This document shows, piece after piece, positions 51,912 through 60,548 of a stretch of DNA of 64,000 nt. The stretch comes from VRUE01 sp963703235 (GTDB taxonomy: Bacteria; Actinomycetota; Thermoleophilia; Solirubrobacterales; 70-9): positions 682,001-746,000 of the forward strand of contig OY969802.1 in NCBI GenBank assembly GCA_963703235.1, written 5' to 3'. The notes below the pieces were generated by a model, which saw nothing but the letters and a program-made list of their open reading frames with translations, made no database searches and had not been told where the DNA came from. Each line of letters starts with the position of its first letter. Positions within the stretch are counted from its first letter, which is position 1. The position numbers were made by a program, and so were the translations under genes.

Positions 51912-51998
51912 CCGGCGCATCTCGGCGTCCTCGGTCGCTCGCGTGCAGAGCACGCCACGCTCCCTGCGTCCTTGATCTGCTTGGTCAGGCGAGCTCAA
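51898..51998. repeat. Palindromic element A, copy 1
   Basis: A perfect 16-bp inverted repeat (51898-51913 with 51983-51998) flanks a 69-nt core. The left arm is the end of the rnhB coding sequence plus its stop; the right arm contains the yraN stop codon. The core, with its ACC and GGT ends, is identical to copy 2 at 60441 except for one base in 75, but the rest of the stem (13 bp here) is unrelated to the 15 bp of copy 2. The core holds a GCGTGC-AGA-GCACGC hairpin. Confidence 0.9.
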
Positions 51999-52372
51999 AA
52001 TGCTGCGCGCAGGTGCTCGACGTCGACAACGCGACCGGCTCGGTCGTAGGTGACTCCGACCGCATCGAAGCGGATCTCGTCGTAGCGGGGCAGGCGGCGG
52101 TGCCCGGTCATCCAGGCCGTCGCCAGGCGGCGGATGCGTTGCTGCTTGCGGAAGTCGATTGCGTGGACGGGGCGCTCGGGGCCGAAGCGGGAGTTCTCGC
52201 GCCCAGCCTTGACCTCGACGAAGACGAGCGTCGAGCCGTCGCGGGCGACGATGTCGAGCTCGCCGTAGCGAGTGCGGGCATTGCGCTCGACGATTTCCCA
52301 GCCCGCCGCGCCGAGCCTCGCCGCGACGAAGTCCTCGGCCGCCCTGCCGATGCGCTGGCGGACTGCGGTCAT
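51995..52372 (-). CDS. yraN: YraN (UPF0102) family nuclease-like protein
   Basis: 125 residues from ATG 52372. It has GRAAEDFVAARLGAAGWEI, RTRYGELDIVARDGSTLVFVEVK (the E-x-D...EVK of Holliday-junction-resolvase-like folds) and the typical end VEHLRAAF. Function is not established, although the family looks like restriction or resolvase nucleases. It is convergent with rnhB and divergent from comM, an arrangement less common than the co-directional rnhB-yraN-comM order. Confidence 0.92.
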   Translation of the reverse strand: MTAVRQRIGRAAEDFVAARLGAAGWEIVERNARTRYGELDIVARDGSTLVFVEVKAGRENSRFGPERPVHAIDFRKQQRIRRLATAWMTGHRRLPRYDEIRFDAVGVTYDRAGRVVDVEHLRAAF

Positions 52373-52483
52373 CGGCGGCGAAGGTAGGGCATCCCGAGTC
52401 CGTTCGCCTTCGGTCACATAGTTGGCTCGGACAATTTCCATCTGGCGCGCCACCCGTGCGCCGCGACCCGCGAGCGTGGGGCC

Positions 52484-53980
52484 ATGCTCGCAACGGCGCG
52501 GACCTTCACCCTCGACGGCATCGCCGCCCGACCCGTCCGGGTCGAGGTCGACGTGCACCGCGGCCTGCCGGCCTTCTCGGTCGTCGGTCTCCCCGACGCC
52601 GCCGTCAGGGAGGCACGCGAGCGGGTGCGCTCCGCCCTTGCCAACTGTGGCTTCGAGTTTCCGCTGCAACGGATCGTCGCCAACCTGGCGCCGGCCAGCC
52701 TGCGCAAGGCCGGGCCGGGCCTCGACTTGCCAATTGCGGTCGCGCTGCTGGTCGCCTCCGGACAGTTGCGCTGGGACGCGTTGCCCCGCCTGGCTATGGT
52801 CGGCGAGCTGGCGCTCGACGGGACGGTCCGTCCCGTTCCCGGCGTACTGGCGATCGCCGAGGCGGCGCGGGAGCACGGGGCGGAGGCAATCGTCGTGCCG
52901 GCCGAGAACGGTCCCGAGGCTGCATTGGCCGCCGAGATCGAAGTGGTCCCGTTGGCCGGTCTGGCGGAAGTCGTCGCGCTCGCGTCGGGCGAGCTGGCGC
53001 CGGCGCGGCCGCAGCCGCTCTCGCTTCCCCTCCTTCCCGAGGAGGGCGGGCCCGACCTCGCCGACCTGCGCGGCCAGCCCCATCTGCGCTACGCGCTCGA
53101 GGTGGCAGCAGCGGGCGGGCACAGCCTGCTGGTGGTGGGGCCTCCCGGGGCCGGCAAGTCCCTTGCTGCGAGCCGGTTCCCCTCGATTCTGCCGCCGCTG
53201 GCAGCGGCGGAGGCGCTGGAGGCGGCGCGGATCGCCAGCGCCTGCGGGCGGCTCGAGACCCGCCTCGGCGGCGGGCGGCCCTTCCGCTCTCCTCACCACA
53301 CGATCAGTCCCGCCGGTCTGGTGGGCGGTGGCAACCCGCCGCGCGCTGGCGAGGCCACGCTGGCGCATCGCGGCGTGCTCTTCCTCGACGAGCTCTGCGA
53401 GTTTCGGCGCGACACCCTGGAGGCGTTGCGAGCCCCGATCGAGACCGGCTGGATCTCGATCTCCCGTGCCGGCGCTAGCAGCCGCCTGCCTTGCCGCTTC
53501 ATGCTGATCGCCGCCGCCAACCCGTGTCCATGCGGAAGGGGGGAGGCCGATCCGGACTGCACCTGTGCGCCGCTCGACGTGCGCCGCTACCAGGGGCGCC
53601 TGAGCGGGGCGTTGGCCGACCGCATCGACATTCTGACCGCGATTCGCCAACCCGGCGCCGAGGAGATCGCCGGAGCGCCGGGCGAGCCTTCGGCTGCCAT
53701 CCGCGAGCGGGTTGCGGCGGTGCGGGAACTGCAGGAAGAGCGGCTCGGGATAGGACGCTGCAACGCCGAGATGACCCCCGCCGAGGCACGTGAGTGCCTG
53801 CTCAGCGACGGGGCGGCGGCGCTGCTGGCCGAGTCGTACTCGCGCCGCCGCCTCAGCGGGCGCGCCCACGACCGCGTGCTGAGGCTGGCTCGCACGGTTG
53901 CCGATCTGGCCCGGGCGAGCACGATCGAGCGCGACCAGATCGCCCAGGCACTGCAGTTGAGGAGGCGGGACCATGGCTAG
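52484..53980 (+). CDS. comM: ComM/YifB Mg-chelatase-like AAA+ ATPase
   Basis: 498 residues. An N-terminal Lon-like domain (FTLDGIAARPVRVEVDVHRGLPAFSVVGLPD) is followed by the AAA+ domain: Walker A GPPGAGKSL near residue 221, Walker B LFLDELCEF, the sensor segment FRSPHHTISPAGL and AAANPCPCG with CTC. ComM is a branch-migration helicase that helps integrate incoming DNA during natural transformation. It overlaps dprA by 8 nt, the usual comM-dprA pair. Confidence 0.95.
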   Translation: MLATARTFTLDGIAARPVRVEVDVHRGLPAFSVVGLPDAAVREARERVRSALANCGFEFPLQRIVANLAPASLRKAGPGLDLPIAVALLVASGQLRWDALPRLAMVGELALDGTVRPVPGVLAIAEAAREHGAEAIVVPAENGPEAALAAEIEVVPLAGLAEVVALASGELAPARPQPLSLPLLPEEGGPDLADLRGQPHLRYALEVAAAGGHSLLVVGPPGAGKSLAASRFPSILPPLAAAEALEAARIASACGRLETRLGGGRPFRSPHHTISPAGLVGGGNPPRAGEATLAHRGVLFLDELCEFRRDTLEALRAPIETGWISISRAGASSRLPCRFMLIAAANPCPCGRGEADPDCTCAPLDVRRYQGRLSGALADRIDILTAIRQPGAEEIAGAPGEPSAAIRERVAAVRELQEERLGIGRCNAEMTPAEARECLLSDGAAALLAESYSRRRLSGRAHDRVLRLARTVADLARASTIERDQIAQALQLRRRDHG

Positions 53981-55100
53981 CGGCGCCGCACCGCGTGCCT
54001 GCCCCGATTGCCTGCGGCGTTCGCGCCTGCTGGCCCACCTCGCCCCCTACATCGAGAAGATCGCCACCGGGGCGCCGGGGTCACGCTCGCCCGAACTGCT
54101 GCGCCTCTCCAACGAGGACCTCGCTGCGGTCGCTGCGCCGAACGTCGCCGAGCAGGTGCTGGCGCAGGTCGAGGCAGTCTCCGAGCGTCGCCTCCAAGAG
54201 GGCCTGAAAGCCGCCGGGTGCTGGGCCTGCTGCCGCCACCACGAGCTCTTCCCGGCGGGTCTGGGCGATGCCGCCGACGCGCCCTGGGCCCTGATCGGCC
54301 GCGGCGATCCTGTGCTGCTGACCGAGTTGCTGCCGAGTGGGGCGGTGACCGTCGTCGGAGCACGGCGTGCCAGCAGTTACGGCCGTGAGATCGCCCGCGG
54401 CCTCAGTCGCGAACTGGCGACGGCCGGCTTGCTCGTGGTCAGCGGCCTCGCCTTCGGGATCGACTCCTGCGCCCACCGCGGCGCCCTGGAAGCGGGCCGC
54501 ACAGTGGCCGTGCTCGGCTGTGGCCCCGACCTCGTCTATCCCGCCGCGCACCGTTCGCTGTGGCGCCGGATCGGCGAAAGCGGTCTCGTCCTCTCGGAGC
54601 TGCCGCCGGGGACCGGCGCTTGGCGCTGGTGCTTCCCCGCGCGCAACCGGATCATGGCGGCGCTGGCCGGGATGACGGTAGTCGTCGAGGCCGCCGAACG
54701 CTCCGGCTCGCTGATCACGGCCGATCTTGCCGCCGATCTGGGCCGCGACCTCGGCGCCGTCCCTGGCCCGGTCGGGTCTCGCCTCTCGGCTGGACCGCAC
54801 AACCTGCTCGCCGGCGGCGCCTGCCTCGTGCGCGATGCCCAGGACGTGCTCGACGCGATGCTCGGCCCGGGTGCGCGGCGGATCGAGCGCACCGGCCCTG
54901 CCCTGGCGCCGCTGCCGCAGGCGGTGCTCGAGGCGGTCGAGCGCGGCGCCGAGACCTGCGACGGGGTCGCCGCAGCGCTCGACCTCTCCGGCGGCGAAGC
55001 GGCGGCGGCGCTCGCCGACCTCGAGACCGCGGGTTACGTCACCTGTTCGATGCTGGGCGTCTACTCGCGAACCACCCTTCGACCGCCCGCGGACATCTAG
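53973..55100 (+). CDS. dprA: DNA-processing protein DprA
   Basis: 375 residues. The Rossmann-like DprA core has VTVVGARRASSYG, VVSGLAFGIDSCAHRGAL, VLGCGPDLVYPAAHRSLWRRI and FPARNRIMAALAGMTVVVEAAERSGSL, and ends with a winged-helix-like domain near residue 310. The N-terminal 90 residues carry two cysteine clusters (CPDCLRR near 10 and CWACCRHH near 83), suggesting a metal-binding helical domain not found in most DprA proteins. DprA loads RecA on single strands taken up in transformation. Confidence 0.94.
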   Translation: MASGAAPRACPDCLRRSRLLAHLAPYIEKIATGAPGSRSPELLRLSNEDLAAVAAPNVAEQVLAQVEAVSERRLQEGLKAAGCWACCRHHELFPAGLGDAADAPWALIGRGDPVLLTELLPSGAVTVVGARRASSYGREIARGLSRELATAGLLVVSGLAFGIDSCAHRGALEAGRTVAVLGCGPDLVYPAAHRSLWRRIGESGLVLSELPPGTGAWRWCFPARNRIMAALAGMTVVVEAAERSGSLITADLAADLGRDLGAVPGPVGSRLSAGPHNLLAGGACLVRDAQDVLDAMLGPGARRIERTGPALAPLPQAVLEAVERGAETCDGVAAALDLSGGEAAAALADLETAGYVTCSMLGVYSRTTLRPPADI

Positions 55101-55109
55101 GCTGCCGGC

Positions 55110-55925
55110 GTGGACGCTTTCAGACCTCCCGCAGTCCTCTCGATCGCCGGCTCGGACTCCGGTGGCGGCGCCGGCATCCAGGCCGATCTGAAGGCGTTCG
55201 CCCGCTGCGGCGTGCACGGGATGACGGCGATCACGGCGATCACGGCCCAGAACACGGTCGGGGTCAGCGGGGTCGAGTCGATCTCGGCGGAGATGATCGT
55301 CGCCCAGGTGCGGGCGGTCGCCGAGGACATCGGCGTCGACGCGGTCAAGATCGGGATGCTCGGCACGGCGGAAACGGTCGAGGCCGTGGTCGAGGCGCTG
55401 GCGCTGGTCGGCGAGGCGCCGGTCGTGGTCGACCCGGTGATGGTCGCCGAGAGCGGCGCCGTCCTGCTCGACGACGAGGCTCGCCAGGCGTTGATCGAGC
55501 GGCTGCTGCCGCTGGCCACCGTGGTCACGCCAAACATCCCCGAGGCGCGGGCTCTGACCGGGGGGGAGGAGGGCGAGTCGCAGGAGGACCTGGCCCGCGA
55601 GGTTCTGGCGCTCGGCCCACGTTCCGTCGTCGTCACCGGCGGTCACAGCGAGCAGGTCGTCGACTTCTTCTTCGACGGCGTCGAGGCGGTCGCAATCGAG
55701 GGCGAGCGCCACCCGGAGGGCTCTTCGCATGGCTCGGGCTGCACCCACTCGTCGGCGCTGGCGGCATACCTGGCGCACGGCATGAGCACGCTGCAGGCCG
55801 CGCGGGGCGCTCGCGAGGTCGCCTCGGCGGCGATTGCCGCCGGCATCGGGGAGATCGGGAAAGGCGCCGGCCCGGTCGACGCCTTGGACCTGGCCGACCG
55901 CGCCCCTGCGGGCGACGACGATTAG
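55110..55925 (+). CDS. thiD: Hydroxymethylpyrimidine/phosphomethylpyrimidine kinase
   Basis: 271 residues from GTG 55110. Ribokinase-fold motifs are SIAGSDSGGGAGIQADLKAF at the N-terminus, HGMTAITAITAQNT, VVDPVMVAESGAVLL and the catalytic loop SHGSGCTHSSALAAYL. It phosphorylates the pyrimidine half of thiamine twice. No other thi gene and no TPP riboswitch is visible; it is placed between dprA and ilvD with 9-nt gaps. Confidence 0.94.
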   Translation: MDAFRPPAVLSIAGSDSGGGAGIQADLKAFARCGVHGMTAITAITAQNTVGVSGVESISAEMIVAQVRAVAEDIGVDAVKIGMLGTAETVEAVVEALALVGEAPVVVDPVMVAESGAVLLDDEARQALIERLLPLATVVTPNIPEARALTGGEEGESQEDLAREVLALGPRSVVVTGGHSEQVVDFFFDGVEAVAIEGERHPEGSSHGSGCTHSSALAAYLAHGMSTLQAARGAREVASAAIAAGIGEIGKGAGPVDALDLADRAPAGDDD

Positions 55926-55934
55926 ATTCCAGTC

Positions 55935-57629
55935 ATGAGCTCCAACGGCGCCGCCGCGACCAAGCTGCCCCGCCCGCGCTCCAGCGTCGTCTTCGACGGT
56001 CCCGATCGGGCCGCCGCGCGTGCCTACATGAAGGGGATCGGCTTCGACGACGATGCCCTCAGCCGGCCGACGATCGGGATCGCCAACACTTGGATCGAGG
56101 CGATGCCCTGCAACTACCACCTGCGCGGTCTCGCCGAGCACATCAAAGAGGGGGTGCGTGCCGCCGGAGGCACGCCGATGGAGTTCAACACGATCGCGAT
56201 CTCCGACGGGATCACGATGGGCACCGAGGGGATGAAGACCTCGCTGGTCAGCCGCGAGGTGATCGCCGACTCGATCGAGCTGACCGCGCGCGGCTACCAG
56301 TTCGATGCGATCGTCGCCCTCTCGGCCTGCGATAAGACGATCCCCGGTTGCGTGATGGCGCTGGCCCGGCTCGACGTCCCCTCGCTGATGCTCTACGGCG
56401 GCTCGATCGCGCCCGGCCGCTGGCACGACCGCGACGTGACGATCCTCGACGTCTTCGAGGCGATCGGCGCCCACGCCGCCGGCGACATGAGCGACGAGGA
56501 ACTGCGCGAGCTGGAGGGGGTCGCCAGCCCGGGGGCCGGCGCCTGCGGCGGCCAGTTCACCGCCAACACGATGGCCTGCGCCTTCGAGGCGCTGGGGATC
56601 AGCCCCAGCGGCTCGGCGATGGTTCCCGCCGAAGACGACGAGAAGGGAACGGTTGCCGAGAAGGTCGGCGAGATGGTCATGAAGGTGCTCGCCGAGGACC
56701 TGAGGCCAAGCCGGGTGATCACCCGCGAGTCGTTGGAGAACGCGATCGCCTGCGCCTGCGCCTCCGGCGGGTCGACCAACGTCGTCCTGCACCTGCTCGC
56801 GGTCGCCCGCGAGGCCGGCGTCGAGCTGGACATCGAGGACTTCGAGCGGATCTCGCGCCAGACGCCGCTGCTGGCCGACCTGAAGCCGGGCGGGCGCTTC
56901 GTCGCCACCGACCTCTACCGCGCTGGCGGCGTGCCGTTGATCATGCAGCGCCTCGCCCAGGCGGGCGCCCTGCACGCCGACGCGATCACCGTCAGCGGTC
57001 GCACGATCGGCGAGGAGGCCGCGATGGCCGCCGAGCAGGAGGGCCAGGAAGTCGTGCGCTCGCTCGCCGATCCGCTCAAGACCGAAGGCGGCCTGGCGAT
57101 CCTGCACGGCAACATCGCCCCGGAAGGGGCGGTGGTCAAGCTCGCCGGCACCGAGCGCACCAAGCAGGTCGGCCCGGCTCGCGTCTTCGAGTCCGAGGAG
57201 GAGTGCTTCCGGGCGGTCAAGGCGCAGCAGATCCGGCCGGGCGACATCGTCGTGATCCGCAACGAGGGGCCGGCGGGCGGGCCCGGGATGCGGGAGATGC
57301 TGCAGGTGACCGCGGCGATCGTCGGCGAGGGCCTCGGCGAGGACGTGGCGCTGCTCACCGACGGCCGCTTCTCGGGCGCCACCCGCGGCCTGATGGCAGG
57401 CCACGTCGCCCCCGAGGCGGTCAAGGGCGGCCCGATCGCCGCGATCCGCGAGGGCGACCAGATCGCCTTCGACGTCGATGCCCGCCGCCTCGACGTCGAC
57501 CTCGCCGACGAGGAGATCGCCAGGCGGGTCGCCGAGTACGAGTCGCCCGAGCCGGCCTACCGCAGCGGCGTGATGGCCAAGTACGCGGCGACCGTCAGCT
57601 CCGCATCCGCTGGCGCGGTAACTGGCTGA
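55935..57629 (+). CDS. ilvD: Dihydroxy-acid dehydratase
   Basis: 564 residues. Iron-sulfur and magnesium motifs are NTWIEAMPCNYH, SACDKTIPGCVMALARLD, GAGACGGQFTANTMAC and the C-terminal DGRFSGATRGLMAGHVAPEA, all with the cluster cysteines in place. It makes the 2-keto acids for valine and isoleucine. Other ilv genes are not in the window. The ATG lies 9 nt after thiD. Confidence 0.96.
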   Translation: MSSNGAAATKLPRPRSSVVFDGPDRAAARAYMKGIGFDDDALSRPTIGIANTWIEAMPCNYHLRGLAEHIKEGVRAAGGTPMEFNTIAISDGITMGTEGMKTSLVSREVIADSIELTARGYQFDAIVALSACDKTIPGCVMALARLDVPSLMLYGGSIAPGRWHDRDVTILDVFEAIGAHAAGDMSDEELRELEGVASPGAGACGGQFTANTMACAFEALGISPSGSAMVPAEDDEKGTVAEKVGEMVMKVLAEDLRPSRVITRESLENAIACACASGGSTNVVLHLLAVAREAGVELDIEDFERISRQTPLLADLKPGGRFVATDLYRAGGVPLIMQRLAQAGALHADAITVSGRTIGEEAAMAAEQEGQEVVRSLADPLKTEGGLAILHGNIAPEGAVVKLAGTERTKQVGPARVFESEEECFRAVKAQQIRPGDIVVIRNEGPAGGPGMREMLQVTAAIVGEGLGEDVALLTDGRFSGATRGLMAGHVAPEAVKGGPIAAIREGDQIAFDVDARRLDVDLADEEIARRVAEYESPEPAYRSGVMAKYAATVSSASAGAVTG

Positions 57630-57638
57630 CGCAGCCGG

Positions 57639-58550
57639 CTACTCGCCCAAAAACTCGTCGACCAGCGCATTGAACCGCGCCGGCCGCTCCATTTGCGGCA
57701 CGTGGCCGGTGCGCTCGAAGATCTCCAGCCGCGAGCCGTCGATCAGGCGGTGGTAGCCGATCGCCGCCTCGACCGGGACGATGTGGTCGCTGAGGCCCCA
57801 GACGACCATGGTCGGGACCTCGATCTCGCCCAGGCGATGGCGGGTGTCGTAGCCGCCGATCGCCCGGATCGCGTCGGGGAAGCCGGGGGCCCTGATGCCT
57901 GGCTCCATCTGCTCCGCCAGCAGCTCCGGTCGCACCCCGTTGGGATAGCGGAAGACCCGGCCGAAGGCGAGGTTGCGCGTGCGGGGACGCGACAGCCAGA
58001 ACTCGCGGGCGCCGGAGAGGAAGGGGACGGCTGCTTCGAAGGTGCTGACCATCGCTTCGAGCCGCCGGCCCTCGGCCTCGGCGAAGCTGATCCCGGCGGC
58101 CGAGACGAGGACCAGCCGGTCGAAGCGCGAGGGCTCTTCGATCACCGCCTCGGTCGAGACGAAGCCGCCCATCGAGTTGCCGACGATCGCCGCCACCCGT
58201 TCGATCCCCAGCTTCTCGCAGAAGTCGTGGATGAGGCGACCGTAGGCCGGCATGTCGATCGTCCAGGAGGGCATCGGGCTGTGGCCGAAGCCGGGCAGGT
58301 CGAGCGCGATAGCGCGGTGGCTGCGGCCGAAGTAAGGGAGGTTCTCCAGCCAGTTGCGCCAGCAGCCGCCGAGCCCGTGGACGAAGAGGATCGGCTCTCC
58401 TTCGCCGATCTCCGCGTAGTTGACCTCGGCGCCGGGCAGCTCGACGCGGTGCAGGTGCTGGCGCCAGTCGATCCGCAGCCAATCGGGATCCGGGTTCCCG
58501 TAGTCGGCTGCGGGGAAGACCTGGGGCTCGGTCGTCGTCAGTTCAGGCAT
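57639..58550 (-). CDS. Alpha/beta-hydrolase
   Basis: 303 residues. The oxyanion segment ILFVHGLGGCWRNW, nucleophile elbow GNSMGG (near residue 123), late Asp in VVWGLSDHIVP and His in FERTGHVPQMERP give the full catalytic triad. No signal peptide, so cytosolic. Closest in style to C-C hydrolases and haloperoxidase-like esterases; the substrate is unknown. The start overlaps the end of the MTHFS-like gene by 8 nt on the same strand, so the two are probably co-transcribed. Confidence 0.88.
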   Translation of the reverse strand: MPELTTTEPQVFPAADYGNPDPDWLRIDWRQHLHRVELPGAEVNYAEIGEGEPILFVHGLGGCWRNWLENLPYFGRSHRAIALDLPGFGHSPMPSWTIDMPAYGRLIHDFCEKLGIERVAAIVGNSMGGFVSTEAVIEEPSRFDRLVLVSAAGISFAEAEGRRLEAMVSTFEAAVPFLSGAREFWLSRPRTRNLAFGRVFRYPNGVRPELLAEQMEPGIRAPGFPDAIRAIGGYDTRHRLGEIEVPTMVVWGLSDHIVPVEAAIGYHRLIDGSRLEIFERTGHVPQMERPARFNALVDEFLGE

Positions 58551-59295
58551 ACCCCATCCTTTCCAGAATTGGGATCTCGCGGATTTGCGGTGGCTGCAGG
58601 TGGTCCCAGAGGATGCCGCGCGGGCGCTCGTACTGGCGCTCGACCTCGATCACCGCGCGCGGCGTCGCGATCAGGTCGACCGGCAGGTCGTGCGAAGTGA
58701 CCATCAGATGGCGCCGCACGATCTGGATCGGGTGGACCGTGGTGGCGACCGTGGTGTGGTCGTCGATCTTGCCGGCGTCGATCAGCACCCCGTACTCGAG
58801 GTCCGAGTAGCCGCCACCCTTGCCGATCCGGGCGCCGCTGAGGTTGACGGCGACGGAGCCGCAGAGGACGAAGTCGATCTCCGGCAGCTCGTCGACGGCG
58901 ACGACGCGACCGTGCTTGAGCGCTCCCTTGATCGTCGCCGCCTCTTGCTTGGCTGCCTTCGAGAGGCGCTTCGGCTCCAGCACGCGGAAGGGGTGCGGGT
59001 CGCGCAGGCGCGGCACCGCCATGATCAACGTCCTGCCTTCCTCCAGGGCGAGGCGGCGAGCATGGGTCTGCGGGGAATCCGGGTTGGCCTTGATCGCTCG
59101 GGCGCGCTTCCAGGCGCGGCTGCCGGCCAGCTTCTCGGCGGCCAGTTTGGCGCCGGCGAAGTTGGGGATGCGGCCCTCGGCGCCGGGGAAGCGTGAGACG
59201 CCCTCGCGGTCCATCGCCTTCCAGATCTCTCTGCGGACCTCGTCCTTGGCGCGCACGCGGCGAACGATATCCCGCGCGGCTGGGGGCGGTCGCAT
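58543..59295 (-). CDS. 5-formyltetrahydrofolate cyclo-ligase-like (MTHFS-domain) protein
   Basis: 250 residues from ATG 59295; GTG 59256 would remove 13 residues. The MTHFS domain is recognised by KDEVRREIWKAM at the N-terminus, MAVPRLRDPHPF, and the loop RIGKGGGYSDLEYG, related to the GxGGGYYD substrate loop of YgfA. The C-terminus (VHPIQIVRRHLMVTSHDLPVDLIATPRAVIEV) is typical of the MTHFSD-like subgroup. The activity may not be strictly folate-related. It pairs with the alpha/beta hydrolase gene. Confidence 0.85.
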   Translation of the reverse strand: MRPPPAARDIVRRVRAKDEVRREIWKAMDREGVSRFPGAEGRIPNFAGAKLAAEKLAGSRAWKRARAIKANPDSPQTHARRLALEEGRTLIMAVPRLRDPHPFRVLEPKRLSKAAKQEAATIKGALKHGRVVAVDELPEIDFVLCGSVAVNLSGARIGKGGGYSDLEYGVLIDAGKIDDHTTVATTVHPIQIVRRHLMVTSHDLPVDLIATPRAVIEVERQYERPRGILWDHLQPPQIREIPILERMGYA

Positions 59296-59403
59296 CCGCC
59301 TTTGCAGGGAGCGAGCCGGTCCGAGCGAATGATCGGTGTGCCTAAACTTTTCGGCAGTTCCATCCGAGGAATGCCCGAAGGTTCATTCGGGGAAAAGGGA
59401 GTC

Positions 59404-60441
59404 ATGGGCAGAAAGACGAAAATCGCGATCGCCACCGCGCTGGCCCTGCTTCTCCTCGGGGCGGTGGGCGCCTACGCCTACGACAGCTCCCAGAGCGACA
59501 CGATTGCCGAGGGGGTGACGATCGCCGGCGTCGACGTCGGCGGCATGGACGCCGAGCAGGCCGAACGCGCGGTGCGCAGGCAGCTGCTGGCGCCCCTTCG
59601 CCACTCGCTTCGCGTCGGCTACGACGGCGAGAGCTGGCGCTTGCCGGGGCGGAAGCTGAAGGTCCATGCCGATCTCGATGCCGCCGTGCAGGACGCGCTC
59701 GACCTCAGTCGCGACGGCGGCCTTCCCTCACGGGTCGTCCGCTACGTCACCGGCGGCGATGTCGAGGAGGCCGTGCCGGCCGATGTCACCTACTCGCAGC
59801 CGGCGGTCAACCGGTTTGTGCGGCGGGTCGCGGAAGAGGTCGACCGTGAGCCCCAGGACGCCACCGTGGCCGCCTCCGGCGCATCGCTGGAAATCGCTCC
59901 CGCCGAGTACGGGCGCAAGCTCCGCGACAACCTGCTGACCGAGCAGCTGAACTCGGCGGTGCTGAATGCGAATGCCGATCACACGATCGCCGCCCGCACC
60001 CACTCCGTCAAGCCCGCAGTGACGGGCGAAGAGGTCGCCGCCGAGTACCCGACCTATCTCACGCTCGAGCGCGCCACCTACACGCTGCGGTTCTGGAAGG
60101 ACCTGAAGCTGGCCAAGACCTACACCGTCGCCGTCGGTCAGGAAGGGCTGGAAACGCCCGAAGGCCTCTACGCAATCGAAAGCAAGGAGGTCGAACCGAC
60201 TTGGCACGTGCCCGAATCGTCCTGGGCCGGCTCGCTGGCGGGCCAAGACATCCCACCGGGCCCGTCGAATCCGCTGAAGGCGCGCTGGATGGGGATCTTC
60301 GAAGGGGCCGGCATCCACGGCACCGAAGACACCTGGTCGCTTGGCTCCGCCGCCTCGCACGGCTGTGTGCGGATGTCGATTCCGGATGTCGAAGAGCTGT
60401 ACGACCTGGTGGAAGTCGGAACCCCCATCTACATCGGCTAG
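59404..60441 (+). CDS. L,D-transpeptidase with tandem peptidoglycan-binding-like domain
   Basis: 345 residues from ATG 59404, with AAAGGGAG just upstream. A membrane anchor or uncleaved signal (IAIATALALLLLGAVGAYA) is followed by a YoaR-like/PG-binding-4 region (GVTIAGVDVGGMDAEQAERAV near residue 38) and a C-terminal YkuD domain. The YkuD site is complete: GIHGT, then SHGCVRMS with the catalytic Cys near residue 321. Such enzymes make 3-3 cross-links in peptidoglycan outside the membrane, which fits a Gram-positive-type wall. A palindromic element begins at its stop codon. Confidence 0.92.
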   Translation: MGRKTKIAIATALALLLLGAVGAYAYDSSQSDTIAEGVTIAGVDVGGMDAEQAERAVRRQLLAPLRHSLRVGYDGESWRLPGRKLKVHADLDAAVQDALDLSRDGGLPSRVVRYVTGGDVEEAVPADVTYSQPAVNRFVRRVAEEVDREPQDATVAASGASLEIAPAEYGRKLRDNLLTEQLNSAVLNANADHTIAARTHSVKPAVTGEEVAAEYPTYLTLERATYTLRFWKDLKLAKTYTVAVGQEGLETPEGLYAIESKEVEPTWHVPESSWAGSLAGQDIPPGPSNPLKARWMGIFEGAGIHGTEDTWSLGSAASHGCVRMSIPDVEELYDLVEVGTPIYIG

Positions 60442-60545
60442 CGAGCGGCGCGAGAACCGGCGCATATCGGCGTCCTCGGTCGCTCGCGTGCAGAGCACGC
60501 CACGCTCCCTGCGTCCTTGATCTGCTTGGTTCTCGCGCCGCTCGC
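60441..60545. repeat. Palindromic element A, copy 2
   Basis: A perfect 18-bp inverted repeat (60441-60458 with 60528-60545, starting GCGAGCGGCGCGAG) surrounds a 69-nt core that matches copy 1 with one substitution (A for C at 60466). The left arm begins at the last base of the L,D-transpeptidase stop; the right arm ends 3 nt before the xer start. Only ACC/GGT of the stem are shared with copy 1. Confidence 0.9.
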
Positions 60546-60548
60546 AGG

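Noticed and set aside
55101..55109. TPP riboswitch ahead of thiD
   Set aside because: The gap is only 9 nt.
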